From NCBI GenBank assembly GCA_028282885.1, contig JANQGX010000058.1:194078-258077 (forward strand): DNA of 64,000 nucleotides, written 5' to 3'. Below are positions 34,496-43,780 of the stretch, one piece after another (the stretch's first letter is position 1; every line of letters begins with the position of its first letter). The DNA is from SAR324 cluster bacterium (GTDB lineage: Bacteria; SAR324; XYD2-FULL-50-16). The notes under the pieces were generated by a model. It searched no databases, had not been told where the DNA came from, and worked only from the letters and a program-made list of their open reading frames with translations. Both the position numbers and the translations under genes were made by a program.

Positions 34496-35374
34496 ATGAG
34501 TAATAACAGATATATGCGAATCAGTGAGCTGGTTCAACGTTCCGGAGTCCCAAGATCGACCATCCATTTTTATCTCAGGGAGGGCCTGCTTCATCAACCG
34601 ATCAAAACAGGTAAAACCATGGGATATTACGATGAAAGCCACCTTACCCGACTCCAAGAGATAGACAGCTTAAAAACCGAACAACGGATGCCAATCGCCT
34701 TTATCAAACAGCAATTGGAGATGGGAAAAAAGCAGGCTGTTCAAAAGCTGAAACCTGTGGCGAATGCCTTAAATGATGGGAAAAAAAATTCCCTGGATCC
34801 CAAAGAGGGAAGGCGACGTGACATCACTCGAACCGGAATCAAAATATTTTCCGCCAAGGGTTACCACCGAACCCGAATCCAGGACATTACCACTGAGCTG
34901 GATATTTCAACCGGCACTTTCTACACCTATTTTAATAACAAGAAAGAACTCTTTATCGAGGTGGTCAACGAAGTTGTGCGCACTATTGTGGGAGAGGCAG
35001 CAGAAGCAATTAAAGGAGAAAATGATTTTGTAAAAAGATCCTTGATCAGGGGGCAGGTGTTTTATAAAAACTACTCGAAATACATTGAGATTCTGTCTCT
35101 GCTCAGGGCGGAAATGGCCAGTGAGGAAAAATGGGCTTGGGATAAGGTTACAAAAACCTACCACGAGCTTACCCAACCCCTGATTCACGAAATCCAGGAG
35201 GCCATTGAGCAAAAGGTTATTCGAAAGGTGGATGCCGATTTACTAGCGTACGCATTAACCGGACTGATTGAAATCCTGTCACTCAGAACCAAAATGGATC
35301 GCAAATACGACTATGAAGATGTTATTGATTTTATCCAGGAAATGGTATTAGGGGGAATTCAATTGACAAGTTGA
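34496..35374 (+). CDS. MerR-TetR fusion transcriptional regulator
   Basis: A 292-residue regulator with two DNA-binding domains. Residues 7-75 are a MerR winged helix (MRISELVQRSGVPRSTIHFY, then YYDESHLTRLQEI). Residues about 105-292 are a complete TetR protein: IKIFSAKGYHRTRIQDI, STGTFYTYFNNKKELF, then a helical ligand-binding domain. Normal TetR proteins are about 200 residues and lack the MerR part. It is divergent from the acyl-CoA cluster, which it probably controls in response to an acyl-CoA or its substrate. The ATG follows AGAAGGTAATA. Confidence 0.92.
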   Translation: MSNNRYMRISELVQRSGVPRSTIHFYLREGLLHQPIKTGKTMGYYDESHLTRLQEIDSLKTEQRMPIAFIKQQLEMGKKQAVQKLKPVANALNDGKKNSLDPKEGRRRDITRTGIKIFSAKGYHRTRIQDITTELDISTGTFYTYFNNKKELFIEVVNEVVRTIVGEAAEAIKGENDFVKRSLIRGQVFYKNYSKYIEILSLLRAEMASEEKWAWDKVTKTYHELTQPLIHEIQEAIEQKVIRKVDADLLAYALTGLIEILSLRTKMDRKYDYEDVIDFIQEMVLGGIQLTS

Positions 35375-35453
35375 CCAAGTAAGTTAAATTGACAATCGGA
35401 CTCAAGTCCATCCGGAGACCGTCACCATTGTATCGATGGATATTTCAATGCCT

Positions 35454-35750
35454 CTACTCAATTGCCTGGATTGCGATCAACTCACTTTTCAATGAAATAC
35501 TGTCCACGCTGTCACACCCTGAAAACATGCCGGTATAGCATTTGAAACTGGCTGTTCCGGTGCCTCCAACTGCCGTACCCCTGGTAAAATTATATATGAT
35601 CGGTTTCTCGGCATAGTCCTGGAAGATCAGACTGCCATCGGATGAGGTATCGACGAATGCAGTTTTCAAACCGCCTCCCATCTCCTCGGTTGTACCGTCG
35701 GTATAGATGTATTTGTTTTCCACGCCGCAGAAGGATAACGATAACGTCAC
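35454..35750 (-). CDS. Hypothetical protein, possibly a truncated secreted protein
   Basis: A 98-codon frame with a GTG start touching AAAAGG, a poor ribosome spacing. The sequence is strand-rich and protein-like (YIYTDGTTEE, SLIFQDYAEKPIIYNFTRG) with three cysteines and no signal peptide. It follows the PQQ-dehydrogenase gene by 14 bases. I recognise no family. It may be the C-terminal part of a larger exported protein that lost its N-terminus. Confidence 0.4.
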   Translation of the reverse strand: MTLSLSFCGVENKYIYTDGTTEEMGGGLKTAFVDTSSDGSLIFQDYAEKPIIYNFTRGTAVGGTGTASFKCYTGMFSGCDSVDSISLKSELIAIQAIE

Positions 35751-35764
35751 CCTTTTGAGCTCTT

Positions 35765-36880
35765 TCAGTTAGGCTTAATACAGAATATCTTGCCACTGTC
35801 GGTAGAAAGATAGATATATCCATTTGAGTCGACAACCAGCGACCGGATCCGTTCATTTAATTGCTCAAGCAGTCGTTCTTCTCCCACCGGTTTTCCTGAT
35901 GGATCGAGAATAGTCCTGTTAAGATGTCTTTTTGCAAGGGCTCCGGAGAACAGATTACCCTGCCATTCCTGAAAAGCATCTCCTGCGTAAAGTATCAGGC
36001 TGGAAGGAGCGATGGATGGAATATAAACCTTGACCGGATTTTCCATCCCCTTCTTTTCGGTCCCCTCCCCGATCTTTATCGGTCCCCAATACTCCTTCCC
36101 ATGAGATACAACAGGCCAGCCGTAATTTCTGCCAGGCAGAATCAGGTTAAGTTCATCCCCTCCCCTTGGGCCATGTTCAATAGACCAGAGCCTTTTGTTT
36201 TCTTTATCGTAGACAATTCCCTGGGGATTACGATGACCATAGCTCCAGATTTCCACCAGAGCAGAAGAGGAAAAAGGATTATCACGAGCAGGCTTTCCCT
36301 CAAGCGTTACACGTAGTATTGATCCTGCGTGAGTATTCAGATCCTGTGCATTTGGTCTCTTTCCCCTTTCACCCACCGTGAAATAGATATGGCCTTTCTC
36401 ATCAAATGCGATCCTGCTGCCAAAATGAACCCCGGAATTTGAATTGGAGCGGGTGATCAACAGATCCGTCCAGTCGACCAGTTTACCGGTCATGAGCCTT
36501 GCTTTCGCCAATGTTGTGCTCCCATTTCCATCCATATCTTTGCTGTAAGTAAAATAGATCCAATCACCCTTTTTAAATCCGGGTGGAATGGCCACATCAA
36601 GTAATCCACCCTGTCCTTTATCAAACACATCCGCAACCCGACCGACCAGCGAGAGTTCCCGGTTTTTTATATCCAGAACTTTCACGGAGCCGCTTTTTTC
36701 GGTCAGCAGGAGTTGGGATTGATCGATAAATACCATTCCCCAGGGGACGTCCAGGTCTGATGCAATTAACTCGACTTTGAATTCGGGATTCTGGCCGTCA
36801 CGAACCAACACAGTCTCATTCCCTTTGCCGTAAAGTGTTAAAGGGAGAGTCATTAAGATAAGCAAAAGTATTTTTGTCAT
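35765..36880 (-). CDS. PQQ-dependent soluble aldose dehydrogenase-like protein
   Basis: About 371 residues with an exported N-terminal signal peptide (LLLILMTLPLTLYG). Six-bladed beta-propeller of the soluble glucose/sorbosone dehydrogenase family: DVPWGMVFI, QGGLLDVAIPPGF, GERGKRPNAQ, SYGHRNPQG, EHGPRGGDELN and GRNYGWPVVS match the PQQ- and calcium-binding blades. It oxidises sugars in the periplasm. No PQQ biosynthesis genes are in the window. The second ATG (36880) is chosen because GTGGA lies six bases ahead. Confidence 0.88.
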   Translation of the reverse strand: MTKILLLILMTLPLTLYGKGNETVLVRDGQNPEFKVELIASDLDVPWGMVFIDQSQLLLTEKSGSVKVLDIKNRELSLVGRVADVFDKGQGGLLDVAIPPGFKKGDWIYFTYSKDMDGNGSTTLAKARLMTGKLVDWTDLLITRSNSNSGVHFGSRIAFDEKGHIYFTVGERGKRPNAQDLNTHAGSILRVTLEGKPARDNPFSSSALVEIWSYGHRNPQGIVYDKENKRLWSIEHGPRGGDELNLILPGRNYGWPVVSHGKEYWGPIKIGEGTEKKGMENPVKVYIPSIAPSSLILYAGDAFQEWQGNLFSGALAKRHLNRTILDPSGKPVGEERLLEQLNERIRSLVVDSNGYIYLSTDSGKIFCIKPN

Positions 36881-36913
36881 ATTCATTCCACAGCAAGGAT
36901 TATTAGTTTCATC

Positions 36914-36932
36914 AGCTCCGTGAATCGGAGCT
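36914..36932. repeat. Short hairpin upstream of the PQQ-dehydrogenase gene
   Basis: AGCTCCG-TGAAT-CGGAGCT, a perfect seven-base-pair stem 34 bases before the start. It may lie in the 5' leader. The remaining sequence to 37190 shows nothing else. Confidence 0.35.
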
Positions 36933-37190
36933 TGTCAACCTTATGCAGCAAAATAAGCGCCAAAAACGGATATAGGGGATGAATTAGAACAATTTTGATG
37001 GATCGGGGGTGTTGAATGCGAGAGATGTGTGGTCGGAAGAAAAACACACATTAATCAAAATAAGGTGTCAATATCCTCTTGGCTCAATTTGCTGAATAAT
37101 AATTGGTAACCGGATTCATCGATCGCTTTAGGAACTCACGGTGGAAAAGCCCGTAATGATTCATCACAGGCTCATTGGTATTGCTGGTAT

Positions 37191-38690
37191 TTAATTCTGA
37201 CGATTCGTCATCTTCTCATTGATGGCAGTCGTATCAAAATGATCGGGATCCTCTTCACGCATTTTCAGCTCCTTCAGAATCACTTCATAAGCCTCTTCGT
37301 TTATGAAATATTTCTTCTTGATCAGAAAATAGGTCAGCCAAGCCAGTAGCATGGGCACAAGCGTGATCCCGCCTCTCAGCATCAGCAGCATAGCCGGGGT
37401 AGCCTGCTCGATGATAGCGTTGGCTGCGCCTGAAATATCTGCATTTACCCCGACATTCTGTTGTTCAAGTGTTGCTATTCTATTGGAAAGACTGTAGATC
37501 CCGCTGACGATCAGGATCAGGGATACCAACCCCTGTTGTACGGCGCCCGATGCTTTGGCGGTTAACGGACGCAGGGAAAACAGGATGGCCTCGTTTCTGT
37601 CGCCGGTCAGGTATTGTTCATACTCGATGGTATTGGTTAATTGAACCAGGATGATCAAATACATAACCGCCTGGGCGGTGAAGATTATCAGCCCACCGGC
37701 ACAAAAACTCCAGATGGAGTGTGGGATAAAGGGAAGATATCCGGTCAGAAACATAACCAGATATCCGAGCGTCATCATATAGATAGCCCCGCGCAGAAGC
37801 TGGGCGCGATTGTATTTTTTCGTCAGCAGGGGATAGGCCATGGTTCCAACCAGCGAACCGACCGCATAAAATATAATGAAGGTGGACATGGCCGAACCAT
37901 CGTAACCGAATTCAAAATAGAAAAAGGTCATCCCCAACGAGTTGATGATTGCTCCCAGGAGATAAAGCAGGAATACAGATACGACCGACCAGAGCAGTTG
38001 CTTGTTTTTGGATACGATACGAAACATGTCCAGGAAACTCAGTTTATCCTTTTTGACTTGTGGCCCCCTGTTCTCCTTTACAAAGATCAAAACTGCCGTC
38101 TGGCTTAGAATGAATCCCAGTGCAACGATTAGTCCCGTAATTCTATAGGCCTCCACGGCATTTCCGGTTGTAAAAACGGGCACAAGCCCGGCAACAATAA
38201 AAGCGCCGGCATTGGCGAAAAATGCAACCAGTGTCATCAGTTGGTCACGCGTTTTGGCATCGGAAGTCAACGCCGGGATCATGGACCACCAGGAGATATC
38301 ATTCATGGTGAAGGTCATTCCCCACAGGAGGTATGCCACGCCAAAAAACGCCACGAATGCCCACCCTTCGGGTCGAAGCCAAAATAAAGCTATGATGGTA
38401 ATCGAGTTGGTTACCGCTCCAACGATGATCCATGGCTTGAACTTGCCGAATCTGCTTTTGGTATTCTCAATGATGGTTCCCATCATCGGATCATTAATGG
38501 CATCCCAGAATCGACAGAATACGATGATAAGGCTTAAGGTACTGAATTGCGCAACCGAAAGCGTGACCGTAAATTGGATATAGACCAGCAAAAACAGACT
38601 AATCAGGGTATAGGTGGCATCCCTGCCAACACCGCTGGAGGAGAAAACCCATTTACTGATGCTGTCCAGAGATCGTTGAATAGTGGTCAT
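37191..38690 (-). CDS. GPH-family sugar:cation symporter (MelB-like)
   Basis: About 499 residues, twelve membrane segments. Family signatures are GVGRDATYTLIS, FCRFWDAINDPMMGTII and SRFGKFKPWIIVG, including the Asp residues that bind Na+ or H+ in MelB. It imports glycosides, pentosides or hexuronides. The frame opens at 38741; the ATG at 38690 with ACAGGAAATCAT is preferred. Genes for a sugar dehydrogenase and a glycerophosphodiesterase flank it, so a role in uptake of sugar or glycosyl-type compounds is plausible. Confidence 0.9.
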   Translation of the reverse strand: MTTIQRSLDSISKWVFSSSGVGRDATYTLISLFLLVYIQFTVTLSVAQFSTLSLIIVFCRFWDAINDPMMGTIIENTKSRFGKFKPWIIVGAVTNSITIIALFWLRPEGWAFVAFFGVAYLLWGMTFTMNDISWWSMIPALTSDAKTRDQLMTLVAFFANAGAFIVAGLVPVFTTGNAVEAYRITGLIVALGFILSQTAVLIFVKENRGPQVKKDKLSFLDMFRIVSKNKQLLWSVVSVFLLYLLGAIINSLGMTFFYFEFGYDGSAMSTFIIFYAVGSLVGTMAYPLLTKKYNRAQLLRGAIYMMTLGYLVMFLTGYLPFIPHSIWSFCAGGLIIFTAQAVMYLIILVQLTNTIEYEQYLTGDRNEAILFSLRPLTAKASGAVQQGLVSLILIVSGIYSLSNRIATLEQQNVGVNADISGAANAIIEQATPAMLLMLRGGITLVPMLLAWLTYFLIKKKYFINEEAYEVILKELKMREEDPDHFDTTAINEKMTNRQN

Positions 38691-39114
38691 ATGATTTCCT
38701 GTAATCGATTTGATTTGATGGATTTTTACGTATGCCGGCAATTCACGGTTAAAAATGACTCCTCAACCGATCTTCAGATTCACTTCCCTATTGTTGATCG
38801 CTTCTCTCTGATCTGTTGATTCGATTGAATATTCGGATTAACCTGTTGCAGCTAAGTTCGAAAACCTCTCTCTCATTTGAGGGAATAAACCCATTCTGTC
38901 AACGAGAAGAAGTAAAAACCATTCTGTCTTCTGGTTTTGATGAGATCCGAAAATCTGCGGCAGGTTGGGATACCATTCCATTGGATACGTTGAAAACACC
39001 ATGACTAGGCACGATAAAACACCTTTGCAGAAGGTATGAAAGTGGGGTGGGAGCAGTGTTCCTTCGCATTATACATTGTGGAGACATACTTCCAGGGAGA
39101 AAACGTACCGGGAA
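38691..39114. other. Intergenic region
   Basis: About 420 bases between the symporter and glycerophosphodiesterase genes. No gene or clear hairpin; the symporter promoter should be on the minus strand here. Confidence 0.3.
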
Positions 39115-39972
39115 TTAAAGGGTTTCAAGAATAGATTGTAACTTTACCGGATCATCCGTGATATAGTAATCAATACCCCTGGCACTGGAGTTCCGGATAA
39201 ACTCCAGTTCCTGTTCTTCGGTCAGCGCTCCACCAAACCAGGAAGGATCCTGTGAGAACAGCGTCCAGGCGCCAACAGCCAAACCTCTTGCATGGACTTT
39301 TTCAATCGTATTGTCGTCGATCATATTGATACTCATGTTGGTGAGAGTCGACCCCACCCACTTTCCGACCACGCTTGATTCCATGATATTATGTAGGAGA
39401 CCTCCCGGTGTCATGAACTTGGGAGTATAAGTAAAACCGGACTCGATATTGGAGCATTCCCACTCCAACCAGCGCAAAGGAAAGAAATTGAAGGAGGTGA
39501 CAAATACATCCCTGAACAGATCCATGCGACGAATCAACTTTGCGAGTTCTGTCCCCGTGTGTCTTTGTTTGAAATCGAGTCTATAGGCTTTGATTTCAAT
39601 ATCAACGATCAGCTTACCCCGCATCTCCTCCAGAACGTCTTCAAGCAAAGCGATTTTTTCAGTTTTACCATAATCAATCACCTCGGTTCCAACATCGATG
39701 GATTGCTTTATTTCGAGATCCTTCAACTCATCCCAGGTCATCTCGGGAACATTCCCTTTAACCCCGGTCAGTCGTTCCGGGTCCATGTCATGGAAAACAA
39801 CAAGTTTTTTATCCCTTGTGAGGATGATATCCAGTTCAACACCATCCAAACCAAGCTCTACGGCTCGCTTAAATCCGGACATGGTGTTTTCCTGATGTTC
39901 AATCGGTACACCCCGGTGACCGAATGACAGCGGTCGCTTAAATTGGTCAAAAATCGGTGAATTGATTTTCAT
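39115..39972 (-). CDS. glpQ: Glycerophosphodiester phosphodiesterase
   Basis: A 285-residue TIM-barrel phosphodiesterase. Catalytic features are HRG at 19-21, QENT at 27-30, ELDI with the metal-binding acid pair near 45-47 and FHD near 58. It splits glycerophosphodiesters to glycerol-3-phosphate and an alcohol. No signal peptide is seen, so it is the cytoplasmic type. No strong ribosome site precedes the ATG. The gene symbol is by family only (ugpQ would also fit). Confidence 0.9.
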   Translation of the reverse strand: MKINSPIFDQFKRPLSFGHRGVPIEHQENTMSGFKRAVELGLDGVELDIILTRDKKLVVFHDMDPERLTGVKGNVPEMTWDELKDLEIKQSIDVGTEVIDYGKTEKIALLEDVLEEMRGKLIVDIEIKAYRLDFKQRHTGTELAKLIRRMDLFRDVFVTSFNFFPLRWLEWECSNIESGFTYTPKFMTPGGLLHNIMESSVVGKWVGSTLTNMSINMIDDNTIEKVHARGLAVGAWTLFSQDPSWFGGALTEEQELEFIRNSSARGIDYYITDDPVKLQSILETL

Positions 39973-40926
39973 GATCGACTATTGGTTAGGGTTCATTCCT
40001 CCGGTTGGTAAAATAGTCTGGTCAATTGATTAGCTTTCCTGTCATCCGTCGGGCATCCGGATAGTAGTTTAACTTGCCAGTGGCTCTGATTCAAGGAAAG
40101 GTGAATCGCTGGTTGGTTGTTGTGATTAGCATTACAGAATGCGTAACTGTTTTAAAAGGATGATAAAAAGTCACTATTCTCCCGTCAAGATAATTCACCC
40201 TATTTAAAAAGAAAACTGTTCATATTCACAACTCTCTCCATCGCTCCAACGGCTGCTTAATGTCTGATAAAGAAAACAATCTTTCGCAAAAAACCAACGG
40301 CAGGTTATCTATTTTCACAATCGTTTAGGTTTCTCTCTTTGATGCCAAAACGGAGCAAACAAGAGCATCCAGACCTGTTTTCCCCTACGAAAGTGCAAGT
40401 TTTTTGTCAGAGGATTTGCTGTTGAAAGGCTCGAGTTTCGGTAACATCAAGAGGATTCTGGTTCTGTATCGGGATTGACAAAGCATGATATGTATCACAG
40501 AGACATAAATGTACCACATAGAAGAAAAACCCCAACTAATCGATTCAAGATTTTAATATGCTGTAATGATGAACCATTTTCTTAACGATGTTGACATCAA
40601 CCAGAACGCTGAATCGATCAGGCTAAAACCGGACATGTTTTGAGATACAGGCTGGAGCTATAACACGTTGTATTCATTATCTCTCTTTAAAGCGTATCAA
40701 AGGCCGGCAATACTGGTCCGAATCTTGGGGTATCCTTCTCCTTCACTGAGCCTTCCCCCTCACTCCCACGCAGGGCAACTCCCTGTTAAATCCAATCTGT
40801 TTCTCATCTGAACGCCAATAGAGTGAGCCTGTAAATTTTGCCTTGGTCGGATTTCGGAACCAATGTTGCAGTAGAAGGGATAATACTCCCTGAAATCTGA
40901 TTTCGTAATAGGACTTGAGGAATCTT
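39973..40926. other. Long intergenic region before the 2-oxoacid dehydrogenase operon
   Basis: About 950 bases. I see no supported gene, tRNA or riboswitch-like motif. A TTGACA at 40475-40480 has no good -10 partner. The operon promoter on the plus strand, and that of the glycerophosphodiesterase gene on the minus strand, are expected here. Confidence 0.35.
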
Positions 40927-42672
40927 ATGGATTCGATTGCTGAAATTCGATGGACGGATATTGAGACAAAAGGGACAGCAGTAATCATCGAAATTCTGGT
41001 TAACACCGGGATGATGCTTGATGAGGGGCAACCTCTACTAATCCTGAAAAGTGAAGATAACGAAATAGAGTTTCGTTCACCGGTTTCAGGTAAGGTTGGA
41101 CAAATTCATATCGGCATCGGCGATCAATTGTCCGGTAATGACCTGATTCTAACCCTGGCCTCCAATAGTCAATATCCGAACCACAACTCTTCCGAAGAAA
41201 GCACTCCTTCGCAAATACCGTCTAAGCAACACAACTCAAACAGCGTTCCTATCCGGGCAGAGCTTGTCGTTATTGGAGGAGGCCCGGGTGGATATACAGC
41301 CGCTTTTCGGGCGGCTGACCTGGGTATCAAGACGGTATTGATCGAACGCCACTCCAAACTCGGTGGGGTTTGCCTCAATGTGGGCTGCATTCCTTCAAAG
41401 GCTTTGCTTCACCTGGCTAAAATTATCGATGAAGCCTCGCTTGCCGAAGCTTGGGGATTAAAATATCCAAAACCCGAACTCGACCTGGAAGGAATTCATT
41501 CCTGGAAGTCAGGTGTTGTCTCCAGATTGAATACAGGTCTGTCAAGTCTTGGGAAGAAACGCGGCATTAAAATACTCAAGGGCTCGGCATCCTTTATATC
41601 TCCCAACTCATTGGAGATAAAGGAAAGTGATACGACCAGCGAGGTTCATTTTGACAATGCCATCATCGCAACAGGTTCATCTCCCAATCAATTACCAGGG
41701 CTTCCCGGTGATCCCAGGATCATCAATTCCACAAAAGCGCTTACGTTGAAGTCCATACCCCGAAGATTCCTCATTATAGGAGGCGGGGTTATCGGTATGG
41801 AATTGGCCACCGCATACCATGCTTTTGGTTCTGAAATCACCATTATCGAGACTACAGACCATTTGATTGCTTCAGCCGATAGCGATCTGGTTCGACCGCT
41901 TGAAGATTACGTTCGTTCCCGTTTCAAAGAGGTCTATCTTAATACCAACCTGTTAAGTCTGAAACCAACCAAAAAAGGGATAATCGCGGAATACAGTCGG
42001 GGCGATATCAGAGAGCAGGCCGAGTTCGACCAGGTTCTTGTTGCTATTGGCAGGCGCCCCAACAGTAAAAACCTGGCGTTGGACAAAGCCGGTATTGTAA
42101 TCGATGAACAAGGGTTCATAGGAGTGGATAAACAACAGCGGACCAATCTTGAACACATTTTTGCCATTGGCGATGTGACGGGAAATCCAATGCTGGCCCA
42201 CAAAGCGGCCTATGAAGGAAAAATAGCAGCAGAAGCGGCCGCGGGGCAAAATTCCTCGAAAAATACTCGGGTAATTCCCTTTGTGGCCTACACGGATCCG
42301 GAGGTTGCCTGGGTAGGAAAAACGGAAACCGAATTGAAAGCGGAAGAGATTCCATACGAAAAATCGGTGTTTCCCTGGGTAGCCAGTGGCAGATCCCTGA
42401 CGATGGGACGAAGCGAAGGGATGACTAAACTTCTGTTCGACCCGGCTTCAGGAGAGATTCTTGGAGCCGGAATCGTCGGAGCGAATGCCAGTGAGTTGAT
42501 TGCACAAATGGGATTGTCCATCGAAACAGGCTGCAGCGCAAAAGAACTGACACAGACGGTTCATCCCCATCCCACCTTGTCTGAATCTCTCTCCATGGCG
42601 GCTGAAATATTTGAAGGGACAGTCACCGATCTTTTTATTCCCAAGTCAAAACGAACAACGCAACAGAATTGA
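40927..42672 (+). CDS. lpd: Dihydrolipoamide dehydrogenase (E3) with N-terminal lipoyl-like domain
   Basis: About 581 residues. Residues 1-80 are a lipoyl/biotinyl-like domain; residues 110-580 are E3: FAD site VVIGGGPGGYTAAFRAA, redox disulfide GGVCLNVGCIPSK, NAD site GGGVIGMELATAYHAFG, AIGDVTGNPMLAHKA and the C-terminal His-Glu base (HPHPTLSE). It reoxidises dihydrolipoamide on E2 with NAD+. In the lipoyl-like domain the lysine of the (E/D)xDK motif is replaced: KSEDNEIEFRSP has Asp44 there, so lipoylation is unlikely. The ATG at 40927 is chosen (GAGGA upstream) over the TTG at 40915. First gene of the operon. Confidence 0.93.
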   Translation: MDSIAEIRWTDIETKGTAVIIEILVNTGMMLDEGQPLLILKSEDNEIEFRSPVSGKVGQIHIGIGDQLSGNDLILTLASNSQYPNHNSSEESTPSQIPSKQHNSNSVPIRAELVVIGGGPGGYTAAFRAADLGIKTVLIERHSKLGGVCLNVGCIPSKALLHLAKIIDEASLAEAWGLKYPKPELDLEGIHSWKSGVVSRLNTGLSSLGKKRGIKILKGSASFISPNSLEIKESDTTSEVHFDNAIIATGSSPNQLPGLPGDPRIINSTKALTLKSIPRRFLIIGGGVIGMELATAYHAFGSEITIIETTDHLIASADSDLVRPLEDYVRSRFKEVYLNTNLLSLKPTKKGIIAEYSRGDIREQAEFDQVLVAIGRRPNSKNLALDKAGIVIDEQGFIGVDKQQRTNLEHIFAIGDVTGNPMLAHKAAYEGKIAAEAAAGQNSSKNTRVIPFVAYTDPEVAWVGKTETELKAEEIPYEKSVFPWVASGRSLTMGRSEGMTKLLFDPASGEILGAGIVGANASELIAQMGLSIETGCSAKELTQTVHPHPTLSESLSMAAEIFEGTVTDLFIPKSKRTTQQN

Positions 42673-42699
42673 TCTACCAAACCAGCAGAAGGAGGTACC

Positions 42700-43770
42700 A
42701 TGGGAAAAGCCCTCTCCGGAATAAAAACCAGGAACTACCTTGATAAATCAGGGAAAGCACTTGGGAAAATCCCCAAATTTGCGGAAGATCGATCCACCCT
42801 TAAAGACCTCTATCGCCTGATGAACTTGATCCGGATTTTTGACAAAAAAGTGGTCTCTCTCCAACGCACCGGGAAAATGGGAACCTTTGCCACATCGCTG
42901 GGTCAGGAAGGTGTCTCGGTTGGCATTGGTCATGCTCTGCAAAAGGACGATATATTCGTCCCTTATTATCGTGATCAGGGCATTCTCTACCAGCGCAGGG
43001 TAAAGCTGATTGAAATCATGCAGTATTGGGGCGGTGACGAGCGCGGCAGCCGTTATGTTTATAATCGTGAAGACCTTCCCATATCCATCCCAATTGCCAC
43101 TCAACTGGTTCATGCAGTTGGAGTAGCTTATGCGGTCAAGCTCCGAAAACAGGAACGGGCTGTACTATCCACGTGCGGTGATGGGGGGACTTCCGAAGGG
43201 GATTTTTATATTGCTCTTAATGGAGCCGGAACCTGGAACCTTCCCCTGGTTTTTGTGATCAATAATAATCAATGGGCCATTTCGGTGCCAAGGGCAATCC
43301 AGACGAAAGCCGACACCCTTGCCCAAAAAGCGGTTGCGGCCGGCATTGACAGCATCCAGGTGGATGGAAACGATGTCATAGCCGTGAGACAGGTCGTTTC
43401 AGAAGCACTGGCCAAGGCGCGATCAGGTGGAGGTCCAACGCTGATTGAAGCGCTGACCTATCGGCTTGGCGATCACACCACAGCAGATGACGCCTCAAGG
43501 TATGTTGACAAGTCAGACCTGGATAAAGCCTGGGCCCTCGAACCTATAATTCGACTTCAATCCTACCTGACAAAAAAGAGAATTCTCAGTAAAAAAGAGG
43601 AAAAACAGATTCTTGAAACCTGCAAGGAGGAGGTTGATCAGGCCGTTGCTGAATACCTGGCCTTGTCTCCTCAACCGCCCGAAGCCATTTTCGATTATCA
43701 ATATGCGAACATGCCTTCGGCTCTTCAGGAACAAAAAGATGAATTGAATTACAGCCTTCACCCCTACTAA
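42700..43770 (+). CDS. pdhA: 2-oxoacid dehydrogenase E1 alpha subunit
   Basis: A 356-residue thiamine-diphosphate subunit. The TPP motif begins GDGGTSEGDFYIALN and ends FVINNNQWAIS; RLGDHTTADDASRYV is the phosphorylation-loop region. Together with E1 beta it decarboxylates pyruvate or a branched-chain 2-oxoacid and reductively acylates E2. Strong ribosome site AAGGAGG, 27 bases after lpd. The sequence sits between pyruvate and branched-chain types, so the substrate is not fixed. Confidence 0.92.
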   Translation: MGKALSGIKTRNYLDKSGKALGKIPKFAEDRSTLKDLYRLMNLIRIFDKKVVSLQRTGKMGTFATSLGQEGVSVGIGHALQKDDIFVPYYRDQGILYQRRVKLIEIMQYWGGDERGSRYVYNREDLPISIPIATQLVHAVGVAYAVKLRKQERAVLSTCGDGGTSEGDFYIALNGAGTWNLPLVFVINNNQWAISVPRAIQTKADTLAQKAVAAGIDSIQVDGNDVIAVRQVVSEALAKARSGGGPTLIEALTYRLGDHTTADDASRYVDKSDLDKAWALEPIIRLQSYLTKKRILSKKEEKQILETCKEEVDQAVAEYLALSPQPPEAIFDYQYANMPSALQEQKDELNYSLHPY

Positions 43771-43780
43771 AGAGATAGCC

